Below, one piece after another: positions 31,600-40,851 of a stretch of 64,000 nt of DNA. The translations under genes were made by a program, and so were the position numbers. How positions within the stretch are numbered: the first letter of the stretch is position 1; each line of letters opens with the position of its first letter. The notes under the pieces are model-generated. The model was given only the letters and a program-made list of their open reading frames with translations, was not told the DNA's origin and did not search any database. The stretch comes from Streptomyces echinoruber (GTDB lineage: Bacteria; Actinomycetota; Actinomycetes; Streptomycetales; Streptomycetaceae): the NCBI RefSeq assembly GCF_014651135.1, contig NZ_BMWH01000005.1, positions 244,519 through 308,518 of the forward strand. The letters run 5' to 3'.

Positions 31600-33119
31600 G
31601 CGGTGCCCTCCCCCTGGTCGGTGGCGTACGCGTGCCGGTAGAGCGCGAGAGAGGGAGCGTAGCGCCCGCACGGGTCGCGCAGGTGCAGACCGTCCAGGAG
31701 GTCGTAGGCCCAGCGGCGGCCGAGGCGGCGGCTCCACTCGAAGGGCCCGAGCGGGTAGTTGACGCCCAGGCGCATCGCGGTGTCGACGTCCTCCTCGGTG
31801 GCCACGCCCCGGGCCACGGCGTCGTGCGCCAGGTCGATGATCCGGGCGACCGTGCGGGCGACGATCATGCCGGGGACGTCGCCGATGACGCTGACCTTCT
31901 TGCCGAGCGCCTGGAAGAGGCCGACGGCCTCCTTCAGGGTCTGCGGCGAGGTGTCCTGCGCGGCGGACAGGGCGATGCGGGTGGCCTTGCGGTAGTCCAG
32001 GGCGAGGTCGAAGAAGACGGTGTCGCGCAGTTCGGCCGAGGTGCGGCCGTCGGCGAGGGCGAGGTGGCCGCCGCCGGGCAGCACCAGGCGGGTGCCCTCG
32101 TCCTCCTCGTCGCGCTCCCCCTCGCGCACCGGGATGCCCGCCTCGCGGATCAGCGCCAGCACCTCCGCGGCGGGCCCCAGGTCGCCCTCGGCGACGACGT
32201 GGGCGGGCGGCTCGGCCGGCTCGGCGGTGTGCGGCTCGGGGCGTTCGGCGCCGTCGCCGTAGTCGTACCAGCCGCGGCCGCTCTTGCGGCCCAGGCGGCC
32301 GGCCTCGACCAGGCGGCGCTGGGCGAGGGAGGGCGTGAAGCGGACGTCCTGGAAGAAGGACCGCCACACCGAGTGCGTGACCGCCTCGTTGACGTCCTGC
32401 CCGATCAGGTCGGTCAGTTCGAAGGCGCCCATCCGGAAGCCGCCGCACTCGCGCAGGATCGCGTCGATGGTCGCCGGGTCGGCGGCCTGGTACTCGTACG
32501 CCGCGAACGCCTCGGCGTAGAAGGGCCGCGCGATGCGGTTGACGATGAAGCCGGGGGTGTCGGCGCAGGCGACCGGGGTCTTGCCCCAGGCGCGGGCGGT
32601 CTCGTACGCGCGTGTGGCGGACGCGACGTCGGTGGCGAACCCGGAGACGACCTCCACCAGCGGCATCAGCGGCGCCGGGTTGAAGAAGTGCAGGCCCACG
32701 AAGCGGCCCGGGTGGGCGAGGGCGCCACCGATGGCGCTCACCGACAGGGAGGAGGTGTTGGTGGCCAGCAGGCAGCCGTCGGCGACCACCTTCTCCAGTT
32801 CGCGGAACAGGTCCTGCTTGATGTCCAGCCGCTCCACGACGGCCTCCACGACCAGGGCGCAGTCCGCGAGCTCGCCGAGCTCCGACGCGGCGCGCAGGCG
32901 GGCGAGGGCGGCGTCCCGGTCGGCGGCGGTGAGCCGTTCCTTCTCGACGAGCCGGGCCAGGCGCGCGGCGATCGCGTCGGCCGCCTCCCGCGCGCGGCCG
33001 GGTACGGCGTCGTAGAGGTGCACCGGATGGCCCGCGACCAGCGCGACCTGGGCGATGCCCTGGCCCATGGTGCCGGTGCCGACGACGGCCACGGGGCTGC
33101 TGAGGTCGAGTGCTGTCAT
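31596..33119 (-). CDS. paaH: 3-hydroxyacyl-CoA dehydrogenase, PaaH type, 507 aa
   Basis: An NAD-binding Rossmann motif (VAVVGTGTMGQGIAQVALVA, about 9-28), the active-site His region HFFNPAPLMPLVEVV (about 145-160) and two 3HCDH C-terminal domains (about 190-290 and 405-495) give the length and layout of PaaH. It oxidises 3-hydroxyadipyl-CoA to 3-oxoadipyl-CoA in phenylacetate breakdown. It is first of a two-gene operon with the TetR regulator and divergent from paaN. Start is the ATG at 33119. No enoyl-CoA hydratase domain is fused, unlike FadB. Confidence 0.87.
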   Translation of the reverse strand: MTALDLSSPVAVVGTGTMGQGIAQVALVAGHPVHLYDAVPGRAREAADAIAARLARLVEKERLTAADRDAALARLRAASELGELADCALVVEAVVERLDIKQDLFRELEKVVADGCLLATNTSSLSVSAIGGALAHPGRFVGLHFFNPAPLMPLVEVVSGFATDVASATRAYETARAWGKTPVACADTPGFIVNRIARPFYAEAFAAYEYQAADPATIDAILRECGGFRMGAFELTDLIGQDVNEAVTHSVWRSFFQDVRFTPSLAQRRLVEAGRLGRKSGRGWYDYGDGAERPEPHTAEPAEPPAHVVAEGDLGPAAEVLALIREAGIPVREGERDEEDEGTRLVLPGGGHLALADGRTSAELRDTVFFDLALDYRKATRIALSAAQDTSPQTLKEAVGLFQALGKKVSVIGDVPGMIVARTVARIIDLAHDAVARGVATEEDVDTAMRLGVNYPLGPFEWSRRLGRRWAYDLLDGLHLRDPCGRYAPSLALYRHAYATDQGEGTA

Positions 33120-33175
33120 GTGCGCGATCCTCCCGCAAGGGGTTTTCCACAGATGCGGCAGGCCCCCTTGAACCG

Positions 33176-33189
33176 ACCGATCGTTCGGT
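33176..33189. promoter_or_regulatory. ACCGA-N4-TCGGT palindrome between paaH-paaR and paaN
   Basis: ACCGATCGTTCGGT is a near-perfect palindrome and is preceded by a further ACCG (33172), giving an extended 18-bp site. It stands 57 bases before the paaH start and 80 before the paaN start, well placed to control both divergent units. A TTTTCCACA box lies nearby at 33143. Confidence 0.75.
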
Positions 33190-33268
33190 TACTCTAGCCC
33201 TGCACGGCAGTTTCCGCCCAGGTCATGAGCTCGACGCCGAGCTCTTGATGACGAGGAGTTGGTCCCGC

Positions 33269-34960
33269 ATGGCCGCCGAACCGACCGCGCAGGAGCTGAT
33301 CGCGAAGCACCGGCCCACCCTCGGCCAGGCACTGGAGGCGATCCGCACCCGCGCGTACTGGTCCCCGCACCCGGAGCACCCCAAGGCCTACGGCGAGAAC
33401 GGCAGCCTGGACGCGGCAGCGGGCAAGGCCGCCTTCGACGCCCTGCTGGGCACCCGTCTCGACCTCGGCCAGCCCGGCACCGACGACTGGGTGGGCGGCG
33501 AGGTCTCCCCGTACGGCATCGAGCTCGGCGTGACGTACCCGCACGCGGACGTCGACGTGCTGCTGCCGGCCATGAAGGCGGGCCAGCCGGCCTGGCGGGA
33601 CGCGGGCCCGGAGGCACGCGCCGCGGTGTGCCTGGAGATCCTCAAGCGCATCAGCGACCGCACGCACGAGTTCGCGCACGCGGTGATGCACACCTCCGGC
33701 CAGGCCTTCATGATGGCGTTCCAGGCGGGCGGCCCGCACGCCCAGGACCGCGGCCTGGAAGCGGTGGCGTACGCGTACGCGGAGCAGATCCGCACCCCCG
33801 AGGAAGCCGAGTGGACCAAGCCGCAGGGCAAGCGCGACCCGCTGAAGCTCACCAAGCGCTTCACGGCCGTCCCGCGCGGCATCGCCCTGGTCATCGGCTG
33901 CAACACGTTCCCGACGTGGAACGGCTACCCGGGCCTGTTCGCCTCCCTGGCCACCGGAAACGCCGTCCTGGTCAAGCCGCACCCGCGCGCGGTGCTGCCG
34001 CTCGCCCTCACCGTCAAGATCGCCCGCGAGGTGCTCGCCGAGGCCGGCTTCGACCCCAACCTGGTGGCGCTGGCCGCCGAGCGCCCCGGCGAGGGCATCG
34101 CCAAGACCCTCGCCGTCCGCCCCGAGATCAGGATCATCGACTACACCGGCTCCACCGCCTTCGGCGACTGGCTGGAGACCCACGCCCGCCAGGCGCAGGT
34201 CTACACCGAGAAGGCGGGCGTCAACACGGTGGTCGTCGAGTCCACCGACGACTACCGGGGGATGCTGTCCAACCTGGCCTTCTCGCTGTCGCTGTACAGC
34301 GGCCAGATGTGCACCACCCCGCAGAACCTGCTGATCCCGCGGGACGGCATCACCACCGACCAGGGCCCCAAGTCCTTCGACGAGGTGGTCGCCGACCTGG
34401 CCGGGGCCGTCGACGGGCTGCTCGGCGACGACGCGCGCGCGTGCGCGCTGCTCGGCGCCATCGTCAACCCGGACGTCAAGGCCCGCCTGGAGGCGGCGGC
34501 CGGCCTCGGCGAGGTCGCGCTGGCCTCCCGCGAGATCACCAACCCCGAGTTCCCGGGCGCCGTCGTGCGCACCCCGGTGATCGTCAAGCTGGACGGGGCC
34601 AAGCCGGACGCCGAGGCCGCCTACATGAGCGAGTGCTTCGGCCCGGTCTCCTTCGCCGTCGCCGTCGACTCCGCCTCCGACGCGGTGGAGCTGCTGCGCC
34701 GCACGGTCCGCGAGAAGGGCGCGATGACGGTCGGCGCGTACACGACCTCCCCGGACGTCGCGCGGGCCGTCGAGGAGGTGTGCCTGGAGGAGGCCGCGCA
34801 GCTGTCGTTCAACCTCACCGGCGGGGTGTACGTGAACCAGACGGCCGCCTTCTCCGACTTCCACGGCTCCGGCGGCAACCCGGCGGCCAACGCGGCCCTG
34901 GTGGACGCCGCGTTCGTCGCCAACCGCTTCCGCGTGGTCGAGGTGCGCCGGGAGGCGTAG
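33269..34960 (+). CDS. paaN: Phenylacetate degradation aldehyde dehydrogenase-type protein PaaN, 563 aa
   Basis: The protein is an aldehyde dehydrogenase superfamily member of the PaaN/PaaZ group: VIGCNTFPTWNGYPGLFASL is the cofactor-binding region (about 210-230), VYTEKAGVNTVVVES holds the general base Glu, and LYSGQMCTTPQNLLIP holds the catalytic Cys (about 345-358). It lacks the C-terminal MaoC hydratase domain of E. coli PaaZ. It should oxidise the ring-opened semialdehyde-CoA. ATG 33269 is used, with AGGAG 10 bases before; ATG 33248 is possible. It is divergent from paaH-paaR with the shared operator in between. Confidence 0.85.
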   Translation: MAAEPTAQELIAKHRPTLGQALEAIRTRAYWSPHPEHPKAYGENGSLDAAAGKAAFDALLGTRLDLGQPGTDDWVGGEVSPYGIELGVTYPHADVDVLLPAMKAGQPAWRDAGPEARAAVCLEILKRISDRTHEFAHAVMHTSGQAFMMAFQAGGPHAQDRGLEAVAYAYAEQIRTPEEAEWTKPQGKRDPLKLTKRFTAVPRGIALVIGCNTFPTWNGYPGLFASLATGNAVLVKPHPRAVLPLALTVKIAREVLAEAGFDPNLVALAAERPGEGIAKTLAVRPEIRIIDYTGSTAFGDWLETHARQAQVYTEKAGVNTVVVESTDDYRGMLSNLAFSLSLYSGQMCTTPQNLLIPRDGITTDQGPKSFDEVVADLAGAVDGLLGDDARACALLGAIVNPDVKARLEAAAGLGEVALASREITNPEFPGAVVRTPVIVKLDGAKPDAEAAYMSECFGPVSFAVAVDSASDAVELLRRTVREKGAMTVGAYTTSPDVARAVEEVCLEEAAQLSFNLTGGVYVNQTAAFSDFHGSGGNPAANAALVDAAFVANRFRVVEVRREA

Positions 34961-34995
34961 CGGCCGCGCGGGGCGCACCGGCGGCGGCGCGGCCG
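34961..34995. terminator. Bidirectional hairpin between paaN and the TrmH-family gene
   Basis: CGGCCGCGC at 34961 pairs with GCGCGGCCG ending at 34995 around a 17-base GC-rich loop. It begins one base after the paaN stop and ends three bases before the stop of the convergent RNA methyltransferase gene. Confidence 0.5.
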
Positions 34996-34997
34996 GC

Positions 34998-35747
34998 TCA
35001 GACGGGTGCGCCGCCGCCGGCGCTCCAGTGGAACAGCGCCATCGCCACGCTGGTGGCGAGGTTGTAGCTGGAGACCTGCGGCCGCATCGGCAGCGCCACC
35101 AGGTGGTCGGCCCGGGCGCGCAGCGCGGCGGACAGGCCGCTGCGCTCGGAGCCGAAGGCGAGCAGGGCGTCGTCGGGCAGTTTCAGCCCGCGGATGTCCT
35201 CGCCCTCCGGGTCGAGGGCGAACAGCGGCCCCGGCGGCAGCTCGCCGACTTCCAGCCGCTCCACGGCGGTCGCGAAGTGCAGCCCCGCCCCGCCGCGCAC
35301 CACGGTGGGGTGCCAGGGGTCGAGGGGGCCGGTGGTGACCACGCCGGTCGCCCCGAACCCGGCGGCCAGCCGGACCACGGCACCCGCGTTGCCGAGGTTG
35401 CGCGGCTGGTCCAGGACGACCACGGGTGCGGTGCGCGGCATACGGGCCAGCGCCCGCAGGTTGGCCTCACGCGCGGGCCGTACGGCCAGGGCGGCCACGG
35501 CGGTGGGGTGCGGGCGCGGCACCAGGGAGGCGTAGGCGTCGTACGGCACCTCCGCCAGCAGCGCGTCCAGGGCGGCCCGTACGTCGGGGGCGAGGTCGTC
35601 GGCGAGGGCGAGCGCGGCCGCCCGGTCGGCGGTGACCGCGACCGGCACCTCGGCGCCGAAGCGCAGGGCGTGCTTGAGGGCGTGGAAGCCGTCCAGCAGG
35701 ACGCACCCGCCGGCGAGACGGCGCCAGGCGGTCACGGGATCGGTCAT
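34998..35747 (-). CDS. TrmH/SpoU-family RNA 2'-O-methyltransferase, 249 aa
   Basis: The three SpoU motifs are visible: motif 1 DQPRNLGNAGAVVRLAAGFG (about 115-134), motif 2 LLAFGSERSGLS (about 197-208) and motif 3 LPMRPQVSSYNLATSVAMAL (about 222-241). These form the knotted SAM-binding site. The enzyme methylates a ribose 2'-OH in tRNA or rRNA; the exact target is not evident. ATG 35747 is used because the frame upstream is low complexity. It is convergent with paaN and followed upstream by a large tandem array. Confidence 0.88.
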   Translation of the reverse strand: MTDPVTAWRRLAGGCVLLDGFHALKHALRFGAEVPVAVTADRAAALALADDLAPDVRAALDALLAEVPYDAYASLVPRPHPTAVAALAVRPAREANLRALARMPRTAPVVVLDQPRNLGNAGAVVRLAAGFGATGVVTTGPLDPWHPTVVRGGAGLHFATAVERLEVGELPPGPLFALDPEGEDIRGLKLPDDALLAFGSERSGLSAALRARADHLVALPMRPQVSSYNLATSVAMALFHWSAGGGAPV

Positions 35748-35761
35748 GCCGACGAGCCTAC

Positions 35762-36009
35762 GTGCGCGGGCGCACCGCCCGGAGGCGCCCACTGCGCGCA
35801 CGCACCCACCACTCGGAGACGCCCACTACGTGCGCGGGCCCGCCGCCCGGAGACGCCCACTACGCGTGGGCCCACCACCCGAAGACACCCACCACGCACG
35901 CAGGCCCACCACCCGAAGACACCCACCACGCACGCAGGCCCACCACCCGAAGACACCCACCACGCACGCAGGCCCACCACCCGAAGACACCCACCACGCG
36001 CGGGCCCAC
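35762..36009. repeat. 34-bp tandem array (minisatellite) between two minus-strand genes
   Basis: About seven head-to-tail units of 34 bp fill the gap. The last four are nearly perfect (core CCACCACCCGAAGACACCCA followed by CCACGCACGCAGG); the first three are diverged. There are no variable spacers, so it is not CRISPR. No protein-like frame is supported. Copy number probably varies between strains. Confidence 0.88.
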
Positions 36010-36030
36010 CGCCTCCGGCGGGCACCTCCT

Positions 36031-36119
36031 GCGCGCGTGCGCACCGTGCCGGTGGTTTCCCTCCGGCGCCGGCGCTCCGGAGGCGCCCGTTACGCGCGCG
36101 TGCGCACCGTGCCGGTGGT
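36031..36119. repeat. 26-bp direct repeat duplicating the 3' end of the HTTM gene
   Basis: A 26-base sequence starting GCGCGCGTGCGCACCGTGCC occurs at 36031-36056 and 36094-36119, period 63. The second copy codes the last residues (ETTGTVRTRA) just before the stop at 36090; the first is its non-coding echo beyond the stop. Confidence 0.78.
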
Positions 36120-37529
36120 CTCGCCGGCCTCCCCGTCCGCCCGCTCCCGGCCGGGCGGCGCCGCCCGGCCACCGCGCGCGGCGGTGCGGGAGAGCAGCCG
36201 GGCACGCGCGCGGGCCGCCCGGCCGCCGAGACACCGGAGGAACGACGTCGGCAGGAACACCGCGTCCGCCGTGATCATCGCCAGCGAGAAGAACGGCAGG
36301 CCGAGCACGACGGCGATCGCGGCGTGCTCCGTGATCATCGCCGCCAGCAGCACGTTCTTCACCCGCCGGTTGAACAGCGTGAACGGGAAGGCGACCTGGG
36401 CCAGGACCGTCCCGTACGTCACCAGCAGCACCAGGGTGCCGTTGGCGGAGAGCAGGTCGGCCAGGCCCGGCCAGGGCGAGAAGTAACCGAGGTGCAGCGG
36501 GTAGTAGACGGCGGTGCCGTCCTGCCAGCGCGAGCCCTGGATCTTGTACCAGCCGGCCGTGGCGTAGACGAGGCACGCCTCCGCCATGATCACCAGCAGG
36601 GCGCCGTTGTGCAGCACGTTGCCGACGACGTCCAGCAGCACCCGCAGCCGCCACGTCCGCTCCCGGCGCCCGGCCGCCCACCACACCGCCTGCGCGAGCC
36701 ACACCGCCCACAGCAGCGCGGGCACGGTCCACTCCGCCGTGCCGAACCGTCCGCCCACCGTCACCGCGGCCAGCACGCACCCCAGCACGCCCCACAGCAG
36801 CGGGCCGGCCGCATCGCCCGCGCGGGCCCCGTGCGCACGGACCGCCCGCGCCCGCCGGGCCCGCCGCGCGTCCAGCGACCACACCTGCCCGCAGCGCGTG
36901 AAGACCAGGTACAGGGACATCAGGTGCAGGACGTTGTCCCCGCCGTCGCCCATCAGGACGCTGTGGTTCTGCAGCGACAGCACCCCGACCATGAACAGCA
37001 CGGACATCGTGCGGGTGCGCCAGCCCAGCAGCAGCAACAGGCTCACGGCGGCGGTGAGGGCGTACACCGCCTCGAACCACATCTGGCTCCTGGACCACAT
37101 CAGCACCGTGAAGGCGCCGTTGTCGGTGACCAGTTGCCGGGCGAGGTCCCAGCTCCACGGCCCGTCGGGCCCGTACAGCTCCTGGCGGTGCGGGAACTCC
37201 CGCAGCAGGAACAGCAGCCAGGTCGCGGCGAAGCCGATGCGGACGGCGGCGGTCTGGTACGGGCCCAGGGCGGCGTCGGTGACCCGGGTGACGCCGCGGG
37301 CGAGGCTTCGAAGGGCACGGCGGCCGACGGCGGCGCGCGGCGCGGGGGAGGGCGCCTGGGACGGCTCGGGAGGCGCCGGAGAAGGCGCCTGGGACGGCTC
37401 GGGGGGCGCTGGGGAAGGCGCCTGGGACGGCTCGGGGGGCGCTGGGGAAGGCGCCTGGGACGGCTCGGGAGGCGCCGAGGAGGACGCCGGAGACGGCTCG
37501 GGGGACGGCTCGGGGACGAAGCGGTTCAC
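36090..37529 (-). CDS. HTTM-domain membrane protein, 479 aa
   Basis: Residues 1-65 are a cytoplasmic Pro/Ser/Glu leader with four tandem copies of an 11-residue unit (PPEPSQAPSPA) coded by 33-bp repeats. About nine hydrophobic segments follow, with the HTTM (horizontally transferred transmembrane) features QTAAVRIGFAATWLLFLLRE, NHSVLMGDGGDNVLHLMSLY and YATAGWYKIQGSRWQDGTAV. The family is related to vitamin K-dependent gamma-carboxylase, but its bacterial reaction is unknown. GTG 37529 overlaps the DUF5819 stop (GTGA), so the two act together at the membrane. The C-terminal end is duplicated beyond the stop. Confidence 0.85.
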   Translation of the reverse strand: MNRFVPEPSPEPSPASSSAPPEPSQAPSPAPPEPSQAPSPAPPEPSQAPSPAPPEPSQAPSPAPRAAVGRRALRSLARGVTRVTDAALGPYQTAAVRIGFAATWLLFLLREFPHRQELYGPDGPWSWDLARQLVTDNGAFTVLMWSRSQMWFEAVYALTAAVSLLLLLGWRTRTMSVLFMVGVLSLQNHSVLMGDGGDNVLHLMSLYLVFTRCGQVWSLDARRARRARAVRAHGARAGDAAGPLLWGVLGCVLAAVTVGGRFGTAEWTVPALLWAVWLAQAVWWAAGRRERTWRLRVLLDVVGNVLHNGALLVIMAEACLVYATAGWYKIQGSRWQDGTAVYYPLHLGYFSPWPGLADLLSANGTLVLLVTYGTVLAQVAFPFTLFNRRVKNVLLAAMITEHAAIAVVLGLPFFSLAMITADAVFLPTSFLRCLGGRAARARARLLSRTAARGGRAAPPGRERADGEAGETTGTVRTRA

Positions 37530-38389
37530 CGCACGCCCCCCTCGGCCTCGGCGGACGGCACCGGCCACCAGGGCAGCGCGCGCAGCACGGGCGCCGTGGA
37601 CACCTTCTCCCTGCTCCACTTCGGCGGCGGCACGTTGGTGGTGCGCGCGCGGACCTGGACGCGCTCGACGGTGCCGCCGGGACCGGGCGCGTGCGCGCGC
37701 TCCAGCCGCAGCACCACGATCCGCCGCAGGTACTGCTCCGCCAGCGCCCCCCGCAGGCCCACCGGGCGGCCGGCGCCGTCGTGCGCGGCGACGAAGAAGT
37801 CCCAGGCGCGGCGCAGTTCGTTCTGCTGCGTGTGGCTGGGCAGCGGATTGCCGCGAATGGCCCGGCCGTCCTGCGCGGACAGGTCGTACCAGCCGGTGGT
37901 GTGCCTGCCGCCGTCCGGCGTGCGCACCTCGGCGCGCGCCTGGACCGCTATGTCCTGCTGCAGCGGATTCGGCGCGAACAGCTTCCAGTTCTGCTCGAAC
38001 TCCGGGTAGATCCACTCGTTCACGGCCCCGCCGTGCCGCGCGGTGACCGTGTTGGGCGGCGCCACGTGCAGAAACACCATGCCCAGGTGCGTACAGACGG
38101 CGACCGCGACGACGGCGAGGAAGGCGACCGCGCCGATCCGGTGAGGCAGGGGAAGCGCGGCGAGACCGGCCGGCCGGGGCGGTTCGGCCGGGGCTGTCGG
38201 GGCTGTTGGGGCGGTGGGGGCTGTCGAGGCAGCCGGGGCGGTGGGGTGGTGCGGTGCGGCCGGGCGGTCCGGCGCCTGCGGGTCATGGGTTCCGGCCGGC
38301 CGCGCGGACCGGGACGTTTGGGGTTCGGGGAGGGCAGGCGGCGGTTGCACTCCGCGGGGAGCGTTCGGCTCTTCGTCGTACGCGTCCAT
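37526..38389 (-). CDS. DUF5819 membrane-anchored protein, 287 aa
   Basis: A Pro/Ala/Thr-rich cytoplasmic leader (1-75, with TAPTAPTAPTAPAEP) precedes one membrane helix (RIGAVAFLAVVAVAVCTHLG, about 84-103) and an outer domain with WIYPEFEQNWKLFAPNPLQQ (about 125-144), the mark of DUF5819. It sits before the HTTM gene with a GTGA overlap; in Streptomyces the two are commonly paired, and the WxLFAPNP motif is also found attached to HTTM proteins elsewhere. Together they may form one membrane enzyme or transporter. Function is unknown. Start is ATG 38389. Confidence 0.82.
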   Translation of the reverse strand: MDAYDEEPNAPRGVQPPPALPEPQTSRSARPAGTHDPQAPDRPAAPHHPTAPAASTAPTAPTAPTAPAEPPRPAGLAALPLPHRIGAVAFLAVVAVAVCTHLGMVFLHVAPPNTVTARHGGAVNEWIYPEFEQNWKLFAPNPLQQDIAVQARAEVRTPDGGRHTTGWYDLSAQDGRAIRGNPLPSHTQQNELRRAWDFFVAAHDGAGRPVGLRGALAEQYLRRIVVLRLERAHAPGPGGTVERVQVRARTTNVPPPKWSREKVSTAPVLRALPWWPVPSAEAEGGVR

Positions 38390-38789
38390 TGCGCCCCGTT
38401 TCCGCCCCGTTTCCGCCCTGTTTCCGCACCGTTCCGGTTCCGGCCCTGTCCGCCCCGGTCCGCCGGGCCCGGGGCGCGGCGGAAGCCGGGTGTCCGGCCG
38501 CCGGCGCGTCTCGTCGGCCCGGCGGTCGCACGGGAACGGTACTCATGCCCGCCCGCCGGGCACACCCCCGGCCGGACACCCGGCTTCCGCCGAGTGCTCC
38601 CACGGCCCCTCCACGAGGACGAGCAGGCCGGTCATCCGGGTTTTCCACAGGTAACCCCGTGCGCCGCCCACAGTGGTTGACACCTCGTGGCCCTGCCCAC
38701 ACCATGGAATCGCACGGACCGAACGATCGGTCGGGAGCAGGAAGAGCCGAGCAAGACGAGCAGGAAGAGTCGAGGTCGAGGGAGACCGC
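38390..38789. other. Divergent region before paaA with a perfect 22-bp inverted repeat
   Basis: This 400-base region separates the DUF5819 gene and paaA. It holds short GTTTCCGCCC repeats (38395-38440), a perfect 22-bp inverted repeat (38478-38499 and 38570-38591, arm core GCGGAAGCCGGGTGTCCGGC) with 70 bases between arms, a TTTTCCACA box at 38641 and the ACCGA-N4-TCGGT operator at 38718. No coding frame is convincing. Confidence 0.6.
38718..38731. promoter_or_regulatory. ACCGA-N4-TCGGT palindrome before paaABCDE
   Basis: ACCGAACGATCGGT is the reverse complement of the site at 33176 and is also followed by CGG, so 17 of 18 bases of the extended site agree. It is 58 bases before the paaA start codon, a good position for repression of the operon. 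Confidence 0.75.
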
Positions 38790-39796
<1,007 letters not shown>

Positions 39797-39800
<4 letters not shown>

Positions 39801-40084
39801 CGACCGCCGACTGGCCCCTGTGGGAGGTCTTCGTGCGCTCCCGGCGCGGCCTGTCCCACACCCATGCCGGCAGCCTGCACGCCCCGGACGCCGAGATGGC
39901 GCTGCGCAACGCGCGCGACCTGTACACCCGGCGCGGCGAGGGCGTGTCCATCTGGGTGGTGCCGTCCGCGGCGATCACCGCCTCTTCCCCGGACGAGAAG
40001 GACCCCTTCTTCGAGCCGGCCGCCGACAAGCCCTACCGCCACCCGACGTTCTACGAGATCCCGGAGGGGGTGAAGCACCTGTGA
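39797..40084 (+). CDS. paaB: 1,2-phenylacetyl-CoA epoxidase subunit PaaB, 95 aa
   Basis: The protein begins [20 protein letters not shown], then [20 protein letters not shown], which is the conserved PaaB pattern, and ends with [10 protein letters not shown]. PaaB bridges PaaA-PaaC pairs in the epoxidase complex. Its start overlaps the paaA stop (ATGA) and its stop overlaps the paaC start (GTGA). It was missed as an independent long frame because the coding frame is open far upstream inside paaA. Confidence 0.93.
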
Positions 40085-40851
40085 CCGCCCAACCGGCCGA
40101 CACCCGGACCTCCTTGACGACGGTTTCGCGGGAGACCGATGTCCCCGCGGCCGCCGCGCTCGCCCTCGGCGACGACGCCCTGGTGCTCTCCCACCGCCTG
40201 GGGGAGTGGATCGGCCACGCGCCCGTGCTGGAGGAGGAGGTCGCCCTCACCAACATCGCGCTGGACCTGCTGGGCCAGGCCCGGGTGCTGCTGTCGATGG
40301 TGGGCGACGAGGACGAGCTGGCCTACCTGCGCGAGGAGCGCGCCTTCACCAACCTGCAACTGGTGGAGCAGCCCAACGGCGACTTCGCCCACACCATCGC
40401 CCGCCAGCTGTACTTCTCCGTCTACCAGCACCTGCTGTACGGCCAACTGGCCGCCGGTGACGGCCCGTTCGCCCCGCTCGCGGCGAAGGCCGTCAAGGAG
40501 ACCGCCTACCACCGCGACCACGCCGAGCAGTGGACGCTGCGGCTGGGCGACGGCACACAGGCCAGCCACGAGCGGATGCAGCGGGCCTGCGAGGCCCTGT
40601 GGCGGTTCACCGGCGAGATGTTCCAGCCGGTGGCCGGCCTGGACAGCGTGGACTGGACCGGCCTGGAAGCGGCCTGGCTGGAGTCCCTCGAAGACGTGCT
40701 GCGCCGGGCCACCCTCACCCTGCCCGAGGGGCCGCGCAGCGCGCCCTGGGCGGCGGGCGCCGGACGGCAGGGGGTGCACACCGAGCCGTTCGGTCGCATG
40801 CTCGCCGAGATGCAGCACCTGCACCGCAGCCACCCGGGGGCGACATGGTGA
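40081..40851 (+). CDS. paaC: 1,2-phenylacetyl-CoA epoxidase structural subunit PaaC, 256 aa
   Basis: A ferritin-like helical protein without the full metal set, paired with PaaA. Typical segments are LSHRLGEWIGHAPVLEEEVA (about 37-56), LTNIALDLLGQARVLLSMVG and KAVKETAYHRDHAEQWTLRL (about 137-156). Start GTG 40081 overlaps the paaB stop. The N-terminal VSRET is coded by GTTTCGCGGGAGACC, which differs from a parS site at three bases, all of them silent here. Its stop overlaps the paaD start region by a few bases. Confidence 0.92.
   Translation: MTAQPADTRTSLTTVSRETDVPAAAALALGDDALVLSHRLGEWIGHAPVLEEEVALTNIALDLLGQARVLLSMVGDEDELAYLREERAFTNLQLVEQPNGDFAHTIARQLYFSVYQHLLYGQLAAGDGPFAPLAAKAVKETAYHRDHAEQWTLRLGDGTQASHERMQRACEALWRFTGEMFQPVAGLDSVDWTGLEAAWLESLEDVLRRATLTLPEGPRSAPWAAGAGRQGVHTEPFGRMLAEMQHLHRSHPGATW

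Noticed and set aside
35762..36009. Possible CRISPR array
   Set aside because: The 34-bp units follow one another without unique spacers, and no cas gene is in the window; it is a plain tandem repeat.
40124..40137. Second parS site
   Set aside because: Three of 14 bases differ from the consensus; not called as a functional site, only reported as a possible relic.
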